DNA from: CAZEWZ01 sp964516765
GTDB taxonomy: Bacteria; Bacteroidota; Bacteroidia; Flavobacteriales; UBA7430
NCBI GenBank assembly: GCA_964516765.1
Contig: CAZEWZ010000032.1
Span: 1 to 14,263 of the forward strand
Length of the DNA stretch: 14,263 nt
Direction: 5' to 3'
Shown one piece after another: positions 6,249 to 12,895 of the stretch. The position numbers and the translations under genes were made by a program. Position 1 is the first letter of the stretch; every line of letters starts with the position of its first letter. A model generated the notes under the pieces. It saw nothing but the letters and a program-made list of their open reading frames with translations, was not told the origin of the DNA and ran no database searches.

Positions 6249-7325
6249 TTGAAAAAGATTGATCGATACATATTAACACAGTTCTTGGGAACATTCGCCT
6301 TTTCTCTGACACTCATCTTACTGATATCAGTAGTCTTTGATGTATCGGAAAAAATTGACGATTTCTATCGTCGAGAAGCCCCATTGAAAGGAATTATTTT
6401 CGATTATTACTTGAATTTCATCATTCACTACGGATTACTGTTTAGTGCATTATTCACTTTTATTGCAGTAATCATTAGCACCTCAAAACTTGCCAAAAAC
6501 ACAGAAGTGATTGCGATACTCAATTGCGGTTTAAGTTTAAAAAGATTACTCCGACCTTATCTAATTGGTGCCACACTTATAGCTTCACTTTCCTTTTTTC
6601 TTAACAATTGGTTACTGCCTTCTACTAACGAGAAACGTTTGGATTTCGAGCAGGAATATATTCGAAATAAAAAAAATGAACGCTTTAAAAATATTCATAG
6701 ACAAATACGACCTGGGCGTTTTATTTATATGGAAAGTTACAATACTAAAAAACAAAAAGGATTTAGATTCACCTATGAAATTTTTGATAAAGGTGATTTA
6801 ATCTCAAAGTTTAAGTCTGATTTTATTACTTGGAATCCTCAAAAAGAATCTTGGTTAGCTGAAAACTATAGTGTGAGAGAATTAAATAAATTTGGAGAAA
6901 ACATAGAAAAAGGTGCTAAAACAGAAAAAGACTTTGGCTTTGACCCCTTCGAACTTATATTACAAAAAAATAGCACCAACCTAATGAATCTAACAGAGTT
7001 GACAGATTTTATTGATAAAGAAAAAATTAGAGGGGCAGATAACATACACTATTATCTATTAGATTTATATCAGAGATATATGACTCCTTTCACTACCTTT
7101 ATTCTAACTCTTATCGGCTTCAGTCTGGCTATTCATAAAAAGAGAGATGGAATCGGGCTAAATCTAGTCTATGGCTTTATACTAACTACCTTATTCATCC
7201 TATTTCAAAAAATATCCATCACATTCACTACGAATAGTGACTTGAGCCCTTTGCTTGCCATTCTCTTGCCAAATTTAATCTTTGGCGTATTTGCCTATTA
7301 TTTGTTTCGAAGAGCAGAACGCTAA
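6249..7325 (+). CDS. LptF/LptG-family (YjgP/YjgQ) permease
   Basis: Members of this family pair as LptF/LptG in the inner membrane with the LptB ATPase and extract lipopolysaccharide towards LptC and LptA. The 358-residue protein has the expected shape: three N-terminal membrane segments (about 11-31, 57-78, 102-120), a soluble periplasmic domain (about 125-275) and three C-terminal segments (about 279-295, 303-323, 333-353). The N-terminal region, with FDVSEKIDDF and the run before TSKLAKNTEVIAIL, matches the Bacteroidota LptG-like copy as I remember it, but F and G cannot be separated with certainty. The start is TTG at 6249, immediately after the tgt TAA. No ATG occurs in frame until residue 161, inside the periplasmic domain, so TTG must be used and translation is presumably coupled to tgt. 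The 3' end overlaps ispE. Confidence 0.92.
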   Translation: MKKIDRYILTQFLGTFAFSLTLILLISVVFDVSEKIDDFYRREAPLKGIIFDYYLNFIIHYGLLFSALFTFIAVIISTSKLAKNTEVIAILNCGLSLKRLLRPYLIGATLIASLSFFLNNWLLPSTNEKRLDFEQEYIRNKKNERFKNIHRQIRPGRFIYMESYNTKKQKGFRFTYEIFDKGDLISKFKSDFITWNPQKESWLAENYSVRELNKFGENIEKGAKTEKDFGFDPFELILQKNSTNLMNLTELTDFIDKEKIRGADNIHYYLLDLYQRYMTPFTTFILTLIGFSLAIHKKRDGIGLNLVYGFILTTLFILFQKISITFTTNSDLSPLLAILLPNLIFGVFAYYLFRRAER

Positions 7326-8134
7326 ATGATTGTTTGCCACAAAAAATAATCTAACGGCCATTTTTTCTTTGGAATGATATCTGAAAAAAGACCATAAATA
7401 GAAGATCCGCTTCCAGACATTGAAGCATATACTGCTCCCATCTCATACAAGGAATCTTTAATATTTTTCAGTTGTTCATATTCTGTAAACAAGACTTTTT
7501 CAAAATCATTTTTTAAATTATCTTTCCATTCTTTAGGATTTTTATGAATTATATTGACACAACTTTCTGCTGTTCTAGGAATAATCTTTGAAAAAGATTC
7601 TGCTGTAGAAATATGAATTTTGGGATTAATAACCAATAGTTTCATACCCTGTAAATTTACTTCGATATCTTGCAAAATATCACCTCTACCTTCTGCGTAC
7701 TTAGAAGAACCATCCACAAATAAGGGGCAATCGCTTCCTAAAAAAAGAGCATGTTGCATTAATTCATCAGAAGATAAATTTAAATTAAACATGTCATTCA
7801 GTATCCTAAGCGTATAAGTGGCATCAGCAGAACCACCTCCAAGCCCAGCTCCCATTGGAATAATTTTATGTAGATGTATATGAACGCCTGGAAGAGAGTG
7901 TCGATTATGTAAAATCTGATAAGCCCTTTCACACAAATTCTCTCCAGGTGGAATAGGCAAACCAGTAGATTTAAACATACAGCATCCCATATTTAGATCC
8001 GGATCGGGAAGTATTTCTATAATATCTTTTAGTGAAATTTGATAGAAAACAGTTTGTAAATCATGAAACCCATCAGATCTTTTGCCAATAATTTGCAGAC
8101 CTAAATTGAGCTTTGCGGGCGGAAATAAAATCAT
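7322..8134 (-). CDS. ispE: 4-diphosphocytidyl-2-C-methyl-D-erythritol kinase
   Basis: IspE phosphorylates the 2-hydroxyl of CDP-methylerythritol in the non-mevalonate isoprenoid pathway, so this organism probably makes isoprenoids by the MEP route. The 270-residue protein is a GHMP kinase. It shows PPAKLNLGLQI at the N-terminus (Lys8 conserved), the ATP loop PMGAGLGGGSADA (93-105), GSDCP with catalytic Asp135 (133-137) and the C-terminal glycine motif MSGSGSSIYG (239-248). Length is slightly under the usual 280-290. It converges on the LptF/G-type gene, and the two stop codons overlap at 7322-7325. The ATG at 8134 begins the conserved N-terminal strand and lies 19 nt after a -7 box. Confidence 0.96.
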   Translation of the reverse strand: MILFPPAKLNLGLQIIGKRSDGFHDLQTVFYQISLKDIIEILPDPDLNMGCCMFKSTGLPIPPGENLCERAYQILHNRHSLPGVHIHLHKIIPMGAGLGGGSADATYTLRILNDMFNLNLSSDELMQHALFLGSDCPLFVDGSSKYAEGRGDILQDIEVNLQGMKLLVINPKIHISTAESFSKIIPRTAESCVNIIHKNPKEWKDNLKNDFEKVLFTEYEQLKNIKDSLYEMGAVYASMSGSGSSIYGLFSDIIPKKKWPLDYFLWQTII

Positions 8135-8153
8135 AGTAATATATTCGTTGAAT

Positions 8154-8188
8154 CAAAAGTAATAATTGTATTTATTTTATCGCTCAAA
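8154..8188 (-). promoter_or_regulatory. ispE promoter, -7 TACTTTTG with possible -33 TTTG
   Basis: Reading minus, TACTTTTG (8161-8154) matches TAnnTTTG exactly and ends 19 nt before the ispE ATG. TTTG (8188-8185) lies 23 nt upstream of it, slightly wider than the usual 19-21 nt spacer. Confidence 0.55.
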
Positions 8189-8201
8189 AAACGAAATATT
8201 G

Positions 8202-8208
8202 TACTTTG
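8202..8208 (+). promoter_or_regulatory. Weak -7 box TACTTTG upstream of accA
   Basis: TACTTTG, one T short of the TAnnTTTG consensus, ends 18 nt before the accA ATG at 8227. There is no clear -33 element. Its position agrees with the other promoters of the window, which is the main reason for listing it. Confidence 0.35.
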
Positions 8209-8226
8209 CAGTACTAATATAATTAT

Positions 8227-9180
8227 ATGGAACGATTAGATTTTGAATTACCCATTGTAGAGCTTGAAGAACAATTAGAGAAAGCCGTAAAATTAGGAAA
8301 AGAAACGGATGTTGATGTTCGAAAAACAGTCAATGATATTGAAAAGAAGCTAATAACCCTTCGAAAAGGAATTTATAACAACCTATCCGCATGGCAGAAA
8401 GTTCAAATCTCTCGTCATCCTAACCGACCTTATACATTAGATTATATTGAGGCCTTGACTGAAGGAAATTTCCTAGAACTTCATGGAGATCGAAATATAA
8501 AAGACGACAAGGCGATGGTTGGTGGTTGGGGACAGGTGGATGGAAATCCAGTAATGCTAATTGGACAACAAAAAGGGAAAAATACAAAACTTCGACAATA
8601 CAGAAATTTTGGAATGGCAAATCCAGAGGGTTATAGAAAGGCACTTCGCCTAATGAAAATGGCTGAAAAATTCAATAGACCAATAGTTACACTTATTGAT
8701 ACCCCGGGAGCATATCCTGGTCTGGAAGCTGAAGAACGAGGACAAGGAGAAGCCATTGCCAGAAATTTAATTGAAATGTGTCAACTTAAAGTACCTATCA
8801 TCTGCGTTATTATTGGAGAAGGTGCTTCTGGAGGAGCGCTTGGAATTGGAATTGGTGACAAAATATACATGCTAGAAAATACATGGTATTCAGTGATTTC
8901 ACCAGAATCTTGTTCCTCAATCTTATGGAGATCTTGGAACTTCAAGAAACAAGCTGCTGAAGCTCTAAAACTTACTTCAGGAGATATGCTGGGTAACAAA
9001 CTCATTGATTCTGTCATAAAAGAACCTTTGGGTGGTGCGCATTACAATCCTGAAGAAGTTTATAAAAATATCCGTAATGTCATTATCAAAGAGATAAAGA
9101 CTTTATCAAAGGTAGATCCTGAAAAAAGAATCAAAAAAAGAATTGACAAATTTTGTGCTATGGGAGTTTTTAAAGAATAA
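8227..9180 (+). CDS. accA: Acetyl-CoA carboxylase carboxyltransferase subunit alpha
   Basis: AccA, together with AccD, transfers the carboxyl group from biotin on AccB to acetyl-CoA, giving malonyl-CoA, the first committed step of fatty acid synthesis. The 317-residue protein has the N-terminal coiled helix typical of AccA (LDFELPIVELEEQLEKAV), then the crotonase-fold core with LHGDR, IDTPGAYPG (157-165), GQGEAIARNL and GASGGALGIGIGD (199-211), and finally SVISPESCSSILW. Length is normal. It is transcribed away from ispE across a 92-nt gap and converges on the lipoprotein gene. No Shine-Dalgarno sequence precedes the ATG at 8227. No adjacent accD is present, as is common. Confidence 0.97.
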   Translation: MERLDFELPIVELEEQLEKAVKLGKETDVDVRKTVNDIEKKLITLRKGIYNNLSAWQKVQISRHPNRPYTLDYIEALTEGNFLELHGDRNIKDDKAMVGGWGQVDGNPVMLIGQQKGKNTKLRQYRNFGMANPEGYRKALRLMKMAEKFNRPIVTLIDTPGAYPGLEAEERGQGEAIARNLIEMCQLKVPIICVIIGEGASGGALGIGIGDKIYMLENTWYSVISPESCSSILWRSWNFKKQAAEALKLTSGDMLGNKLIDSVIKEPLGGAHYNPEEVYKNIRNVIIKEIKTLSKVDPEKRIKKRIDKFCAMGVFKE

Positions 9181-9236
9181 AAAAAAACTTGTATACGCGG
9201 ATTTTTTTGTGAATTTAAACAATATAAATATAGATG

Positions 9237-9932
9237 TTAATTTACTCGATTGAGTTGTAAATCGAGATCTAAGTCAATATCGATACTGAAAAGCCCTGCC
9301 AAATCGAAAGGCACATTTAAACTTCCTTTAAATCGAGCTATATCTGAGCTTAAAGTCAGAATTTCAAAAGCCTGTTCTGAGCCAGTCTCTGTATCGGTGA
9401 AAACAATCATCTCTTCATTATCTTGGAGCATCCAACCCCCTGAAGAACTTATGTCGATGGGAATAGATGGTATCTCTTGAGCACCTACTAAAGGAATCTC
9501 AATTTCCGTAGGTTCTGTATCAAAAACTAAAACTTGGTTGTAGGTATTGTCAATGTTCATAATTTGAAAGGCACCTGCATCTTGAGCTTCACCCTCAATA
9601 TTTACGATATTCCCTAAACCTGCAATTATGAGTGGCCATAGACCTTGAATCTCTTCAGGAAGAATAGAAGGATCTATCTGGCTTAAATCTACATCAGACT
9701 CGTACTCTAAAAGTTGTATATTCCATTCTCCTGCTAACATATAGGAGACCGAATAAGTACAAGAACCATTATCGTCAGTAGCATCTATATTAAAATTCTC
9801 AGCATTTTCATCAATACAACCTAGAATAAAACTGGGTTCAAGAGGATCTATAACATTATCTACTTCATCTTTTTCACAAGAAAAAATAGATACACTGAGA
9901 AGAATTCCTAAAACTGCAAAAATATTTTTCAT
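9237..9932 (-). CDS. Surface-exposed lipoprotein with a calcium-type GCxD...DDNGSC motif
   Basis: From ATG 9932 the product has 231 residues and starts with a lipoprotein signal, MKNIFAVLGILLSVSIFSC, with acylated Cys19. The next residues, EKDE, fit the Bacteroidota lipoprotein export signal X-K-(D/E)2, which sends lipoproteins to the outer face of the outer membrane. Residues 38-58 form one copy of a Cys-flanked acidic motif (GCIDENAENFN...DDNGSC) often seen in marine Bacteroidota surface proteins. The rest has alternating strands, starting AGEWNIQLLEY, suggestive of a lipocalin-like beta-barrel, and ends in an acidic IDIDLDLDLQL strand. Longer starts upstream (MKFHTF...) are disfavoured because a perfect -7 box lies within them. 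It converges on accA. Exact function is unknown. Confidence 0.8.
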   Translation of the reverse strand: MKNIFAVLGILLSVSIFSCEKDEVDNVIDPLEPSFILGCIDENAENFNIDATDDNGSCTYSVSYMLAGEWNIQLLEYESDVDLSQIDPSILPEEIQGLWPLIIAGLGNIVNIEGEAQDAGAFQIMNIDNTYNQVLVFDTEPTEIEIPLVGAQEIPSIPIDISSSGGWMLQDNEEMIVFTDTETGSEQAFEILTLSSDIARFKGSLNVPFDLAGLFSIDIDLDLDLQLNRVN

Positions 9933-9958
9933 GTAATTTTTTTTAATGTGATTAAGAT

Positions 9959-9966
9959 CAAAGGTA
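9959..9966 (-). promoter_or_regulatory. -7 box TACCTTTG of the lipoprotein gene
   Basis: Reading minus, TACCTTTG (9966-9959) matches TAnnTTTG and ends 26 nt before the ATG at 9932. No TTTG -33 box is visible at the usual distance. It supports the short start that gives a proper lipoprotein signal peptide. Confidence 0.55.
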
Positions 9967-10070
9967 TGAAATTTCATTTGGCTTTTTTAATTTATTAGAC
10001 TAATAACAAAGTATACTATATAACTTCTAGTGATAATTCTAAAAAAAGCTTGAGACAATAAATTATGAAC

Positions 10071-10087
10071 AGATATGAATCATATCT
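10071..10087. promoter_or_regulatory. 17-bp palindrome, candidate operator upstream of dnaB
   Basis: AGATATGA-A-TCATATCT has two perfect 8-bp arms around one base. It ends 10 nt before the dnaB -7 box and occupies the place where a -33 element would be, and no TTTG is present there. Such a layout suits binding by a dimeric regulator. The window shows no candidate regulator gene next to it. Confidence 0.5.
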
Positions 10088-10097
10088 TAAAAGTCCT

Positions 10098-10105
10098 TAA
10101 ATTTG
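10098..10105 (+). promoter_or_regulatory. -7 box TAAATTTG of dnaB
   Basis: TAAATTTG matches TAnnTTTG exactly and ends 33 nt before the dnaB ATG at 10139. The -33 position is taken by the 17-bp palindrome rather than by TTTG. The leader ends in an A-rich tract without a Shine-Dalgarno sequence. Confidence 0.55.
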
Positions 10106-10138
10106 ATTCAGTTAAAGATCAAACTATAAAAAAAAGAA

Positions 10139-11635
10139 ATGGCTCAAGCAAAACAAAGAATATCCAATAACTCCTATAATAAGGGTGCCATTATTGGCTT
10201 GGAACAAGGAAAACTACCCCCACAAGCCACAGAATTAGAGGAAGCTGTTTTAGGGGCACTAATGATTGATAAAAATGCATTGAATGAAGTCATTGATATT
10301 CTAAATCCTGAGTGCTTTTACAAAGATTCACACAAAGAAATTTACGGAGCAATAAAAAATCTTTTTGCAGAATCTCAGCCAATCGATATGTTAACAGTTT
10401 CTGCTCTTCTTAGAAAAAATGGAAAATTAGATATTTGTGGAGGAGATTTTGGTATTGCCAATCTGACTCAAAAAGTGGCTTCTTCGGCACATATAGAATA
10501 CCATGCAAGAATCATTGTTCAAAAACATATTCAACGCTCATTAATTAGAGTTTCAAGCGAAATAATTCATGATGCTTACGACGAAAGTAGTGACGTACTT
10601 GATCTTCTAGATAAAGCAGAAGCCAAGTTGTTTGAGATCGCAAATGGGAGCATTAAAAAAAATTACGACTCAGCCCAATCCCTAGTTAAAGAAGCAATTG
10701 AAAGAATTGAATATATTTCTAACCAAGAGGGGTTAAGTGGTGTTGCTTCAGGATTTTTGAAACTAGATAATGTGACTTCGGGATGGCAACCTTCAGACTT
10801 AATTATTTTAGCAGCAAGACCCGGAATGGGCAAAACTGCTTTTGTCTTATCTATGGCTAGAAATATTGCCGTAGATTCTAATTCAGCAGTAGCAGTATTC
10901 TCTCTTGAAATGTCTTCTGTACAATTAATTACTCGTTTAATTTCCTCGGAGACAGGTTTGTCATCAGAGAAACTTCGAAAAGGAAAACTTGAAGACTACG
11001 AATGGCAACAACTTCATGCTAAAATTAAAAACTTAGAAAAAGCCCCTCTATTTATTGATGATACGCCAGCACTTTCTGTATTTGATTTAAGAGCAAAGTG
11101 TCGAAGACTAGTAGCACAAAATGATGTAAAAGTAATTATTATTGACTATTTGCAACTTATGACAGCTGGCGGAGAAGGAAAAGGAAATCGAGAACAGGAA
11201 ATCTCTATGATTTCAAGATCTCTTAAGAGTATTGCAAAAGAACTAAATATTCCGGTAATTGCACTCTCGCAATTAAGTCGAGCTGTAGAAACTAGGGGAG
11301 GAAGTAAAAGACCACTTCTATCTGATTTAAGAGAATCGGGTGCAATTGAACAAGATGCTGATATCGTTAGCTTTATATTCCGCCCGGAATATTATGGTCT
11401 TACAGAATGGGATGACGAAGATGGAACTCCATGTGAAGGTCAAGCGGAATTCATTATTGCCAAACACAGAAACGGAGGGCTAGAAAATATCCGATTGAAG
11501 TTTACAGGGCATCTAGCTCAGTTTTCTAACCTAGACAACTACGGTGATTTTGAAACTGAATTCACTTCTAAAATGAATACCAATGAAGCTTTTGAAGATC
11601 TAAATGATGAAAATAATGAAAACTCGCCTTTCTAG
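10139..11635 (+). CDS. dnaB: Replicative DNA helicase
   Basis: DnaB is the hexameric 5'-3' helicase at the replication fork. The 498-residue protein has the N-terminal domain beginning at about residue 25 with PPQATELEEAVLGALMID, a helical linker, and the RecA-like C-terminal domain with Walker A ARPGMGKT (226-233), FSLEMSS, and Walker B ending in DYLQLM (336-341). These are followed by EISMISRSLKSIAKELNIPVIALSQLSR with its Q/arginine motifs and SDLRESGAIEQDAD. No intein interrupts these motifs. The C-terminal tail of about 40 residues is acidic and Asn-rich. The last 20 nt overlap the start of the secreted AsnB-like gene, so the two form one operon. The ATG at 10139 is the only good start. 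Confidence 0.97.
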   Translation: MAQAKQRISNNSYNKGAIIGLEQGKLPPQATELEEAVLGALMIDKNALNEVIDILNPECFYKDSHKEIYGAIKNLFAESQPIDMLTVSALLRKNGKLDICGGDFGIANLTQKVASSAHIEYHARIIVQKHIQRSLIRVSSEIIHDAYDESSDVLDLLDKAEAKLFEIANGSIKKNYDSAQSLVKEAIERIEYISNQEGLSGVASGFLKLDNVTSGWQPSDLIILAARPGMGKTAFVLSMARNIAVDSNSAVAVFSLEMSSVQLITRLISSETGLSSEKLRKGKLEDYEWQQLHAKIKNLEKAPLFIDDTPALSVFDLRAKCRRLVAQNDVKVIIIDYLQLMTAGGEGKGNREQEISMISRSLKSIAKELNIPVIALSQLSRAVETRGGSKRPLLSDLRESGAIEQDADIVSFIFRPEYYGLTEWDDEDGTPCEGQAEFIIAKHRNGGLENIRLKFTGHLAQFSNLDNYGDFETEFTSKMNTNEAFEDLNDENNENSPF

Positions 11636-12881
11636 CATATTTATTTTATTTATTTTTAGTGTTCTAAAACTTCAAGCATCTTATCTACTAATTCCGATGG
11701 ATGAGGATTATCAAAATGATCATCTTAAAGCTTATGGAATTGCATTTTGGACTTTAGAAAATGATCTAACCGTAGACTGGCTTCTTAATTATAGGGGAGG
11801 AAGCTTTTTAATTGACTACAATACTGAAATTGAAAAAGAATGCATCATTCGAGGAGTTTCTTATGAGCTGATTACAAATACCTATAAGAATCAACTTCAA
11901 ATTGAGTTAGCTCACCCAGAAAGTAATACTGATATTATTAAACTAGAGAAATCTCCTAAAATTGCAGTTTATTCTCCTGAAGGGAATCTTCCATGGGATG
12001 ATGCAGTGACAATGGTGTTGACTTATGCCGAAATTCCTTACGATGTGATTTATGATGCCGAAATTCTCTCTGATATACTTCCCATTTATGATTGGCTTCA
12101 TCTTCATCATGAGGATTTTACTGGACAGTATGGTAAATTTTACAACTCATTTAAAAATGCTCCTTGGTATATTGAGCAAAAAATAAACTTTGAAGCTGAT
12201 GCAAATCGCTTAGGGTATAAAAAAGTTTCAAAACAAAAACTTGATGTCGCTCTAAAGATTAAAGAATTCCTTGCAGGGGGTGGATTTCTATTTGCTATGT
12301 GCTCTGCTACGGATAGCTATGATATTGCATTGGCCTCGGAAAAAACAGATATATGTGAATATATGTTTGATGGAGACGGTCTGAGTACTAATTATCAGGA
12401 AGATATTGACTATGAAAAAAGTATTGCATTTAAGAATTTTACATTAATTAAAAATCCTAATATTTATGAATTTTCAGATATTGATGTAACTAGAGGAAGA
12501 AAAGTAACTAAAGGTCAAGATTTCTTTACCCTTTTTGAATTTTCCGCAAAATGGGATCCAGTACCCACAATGCTTTGCCAGAATCATACTCAGATTATCA
12601 AAGGATTTATGGGCCAAACTACAGCATTCAAAAAGAATTTAATAAAATCTGATGTACTTATAATGGGTGAGAACAATAGTGCAAATGAAGCAAAATATAT
12701 TCATGGAAAATTTGGTAAGGGAATGTGGAGTTTTTATGGAGGTCACGATCCAGAGGATTATCAACATCGCGTTGGAGACCCTCCAACGGAACTAGAACTT
12801 CATCCTAATTCTGCTGGATACAGGCTTATCTTAAATAATATTCTCTTTCCTGCAGCAAAAAAGAAAAAAGAAAAAACTTAA
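11616..12881 (+). CDS. Secreted DJ-1/GATase-like protein, usually labelled 'asparagine synthetase B'
   Basis: I recall near-identical Bacteroidota proteins annotated as asparagine synthetase B, but this 421-residue protein has neither AsnB hallmark: no N-terminal Cys2 glutaminase and no SGGxDS pyrophosphatase loop. It starts with a signal peptide (residues 1-21 or 22, cut near LQA-S) and should act in the periplasm, away from ATP and tRNA pools. Seen in order are LNYRGGSF, an alternating strand-helix stretch from KIAVYSPEG, HHEDF (164-168), a strand followed by AMCSATDSYD with Cys229 in a nucleophile-elbow-like place, MLCQNHTQIIKGFMGQT, and GGHDPEDYQH (His377, His384). This suggests a flavodoxin-like class-I glutamine-amidotransferase or ThuA-like fold with a Cys/His site, which is inference. 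ATGs at 11604 and 11607 are alternatives. It overlaps dnaB by 20 nt and ends in a lysine-rich tail. Confidence 0.85.
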   Translation: MKTRLSSIFILFIFSVLKLQASYLLIPMDEDYQNDHLKAYGIAFWTLENDLTVDWLLNYRGGSFLIDYNTEIEKECIIRGVSYELITNTYKNQLQIELAHPESNTDIIKLEKSPKIAVYSPEGNLPWDDAVTMVLTYAEIPYDVIYDAEILSDILPIYDWLHLHHEDFTGQYGKFYNSFKNAPWYIEQKINFEADANRLGYKKVSKQKLDVALKIKEFLAGGGFLFAMCSATDSYDIALASEKTDICEYMFDGDGLSTNYQEDIDYEKSIAFKNFTLIKNPNIYEFSDIDVTRGRKVTKGQDFFTLFEFSAKWDPVPTMLCQNHTQIIKGFMGQTTAFKKNLIKSDVLIMGENNSANEAKYIHGKFGKGMWSFYGGHDPEDYQHRVGDPPTELELHPNSAGYRLILNNILFPAAKKKKEKT

Positions 12882-12895
12882 AGAGGATTAGATAA

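Noticed and set aside
9181..9210. A run and T run after accA as a hairpin terminator
   Set aside because: The arms are only A/T homopolymers around a 14-nt loop with no GC stem; too weak to call.
9933..9977. Longer lipoprotein start at 9977
   Set aside because: It would bury the signal peptide behind 15 polar residues and contains a perfect -7 box.
10139..11635. Intein in dnaB
   Set aside because: DnaB is a common intein host, but Walker A, Walker B and the following motifs are continuous and the length is normal.
11616..12881. Calling this gene asnB (asparagine synthetase)
   Set aside because: No Cys2 glutaminase start, no SGGxDS motif, and a signal peptide; the common label appears to be inherited error.
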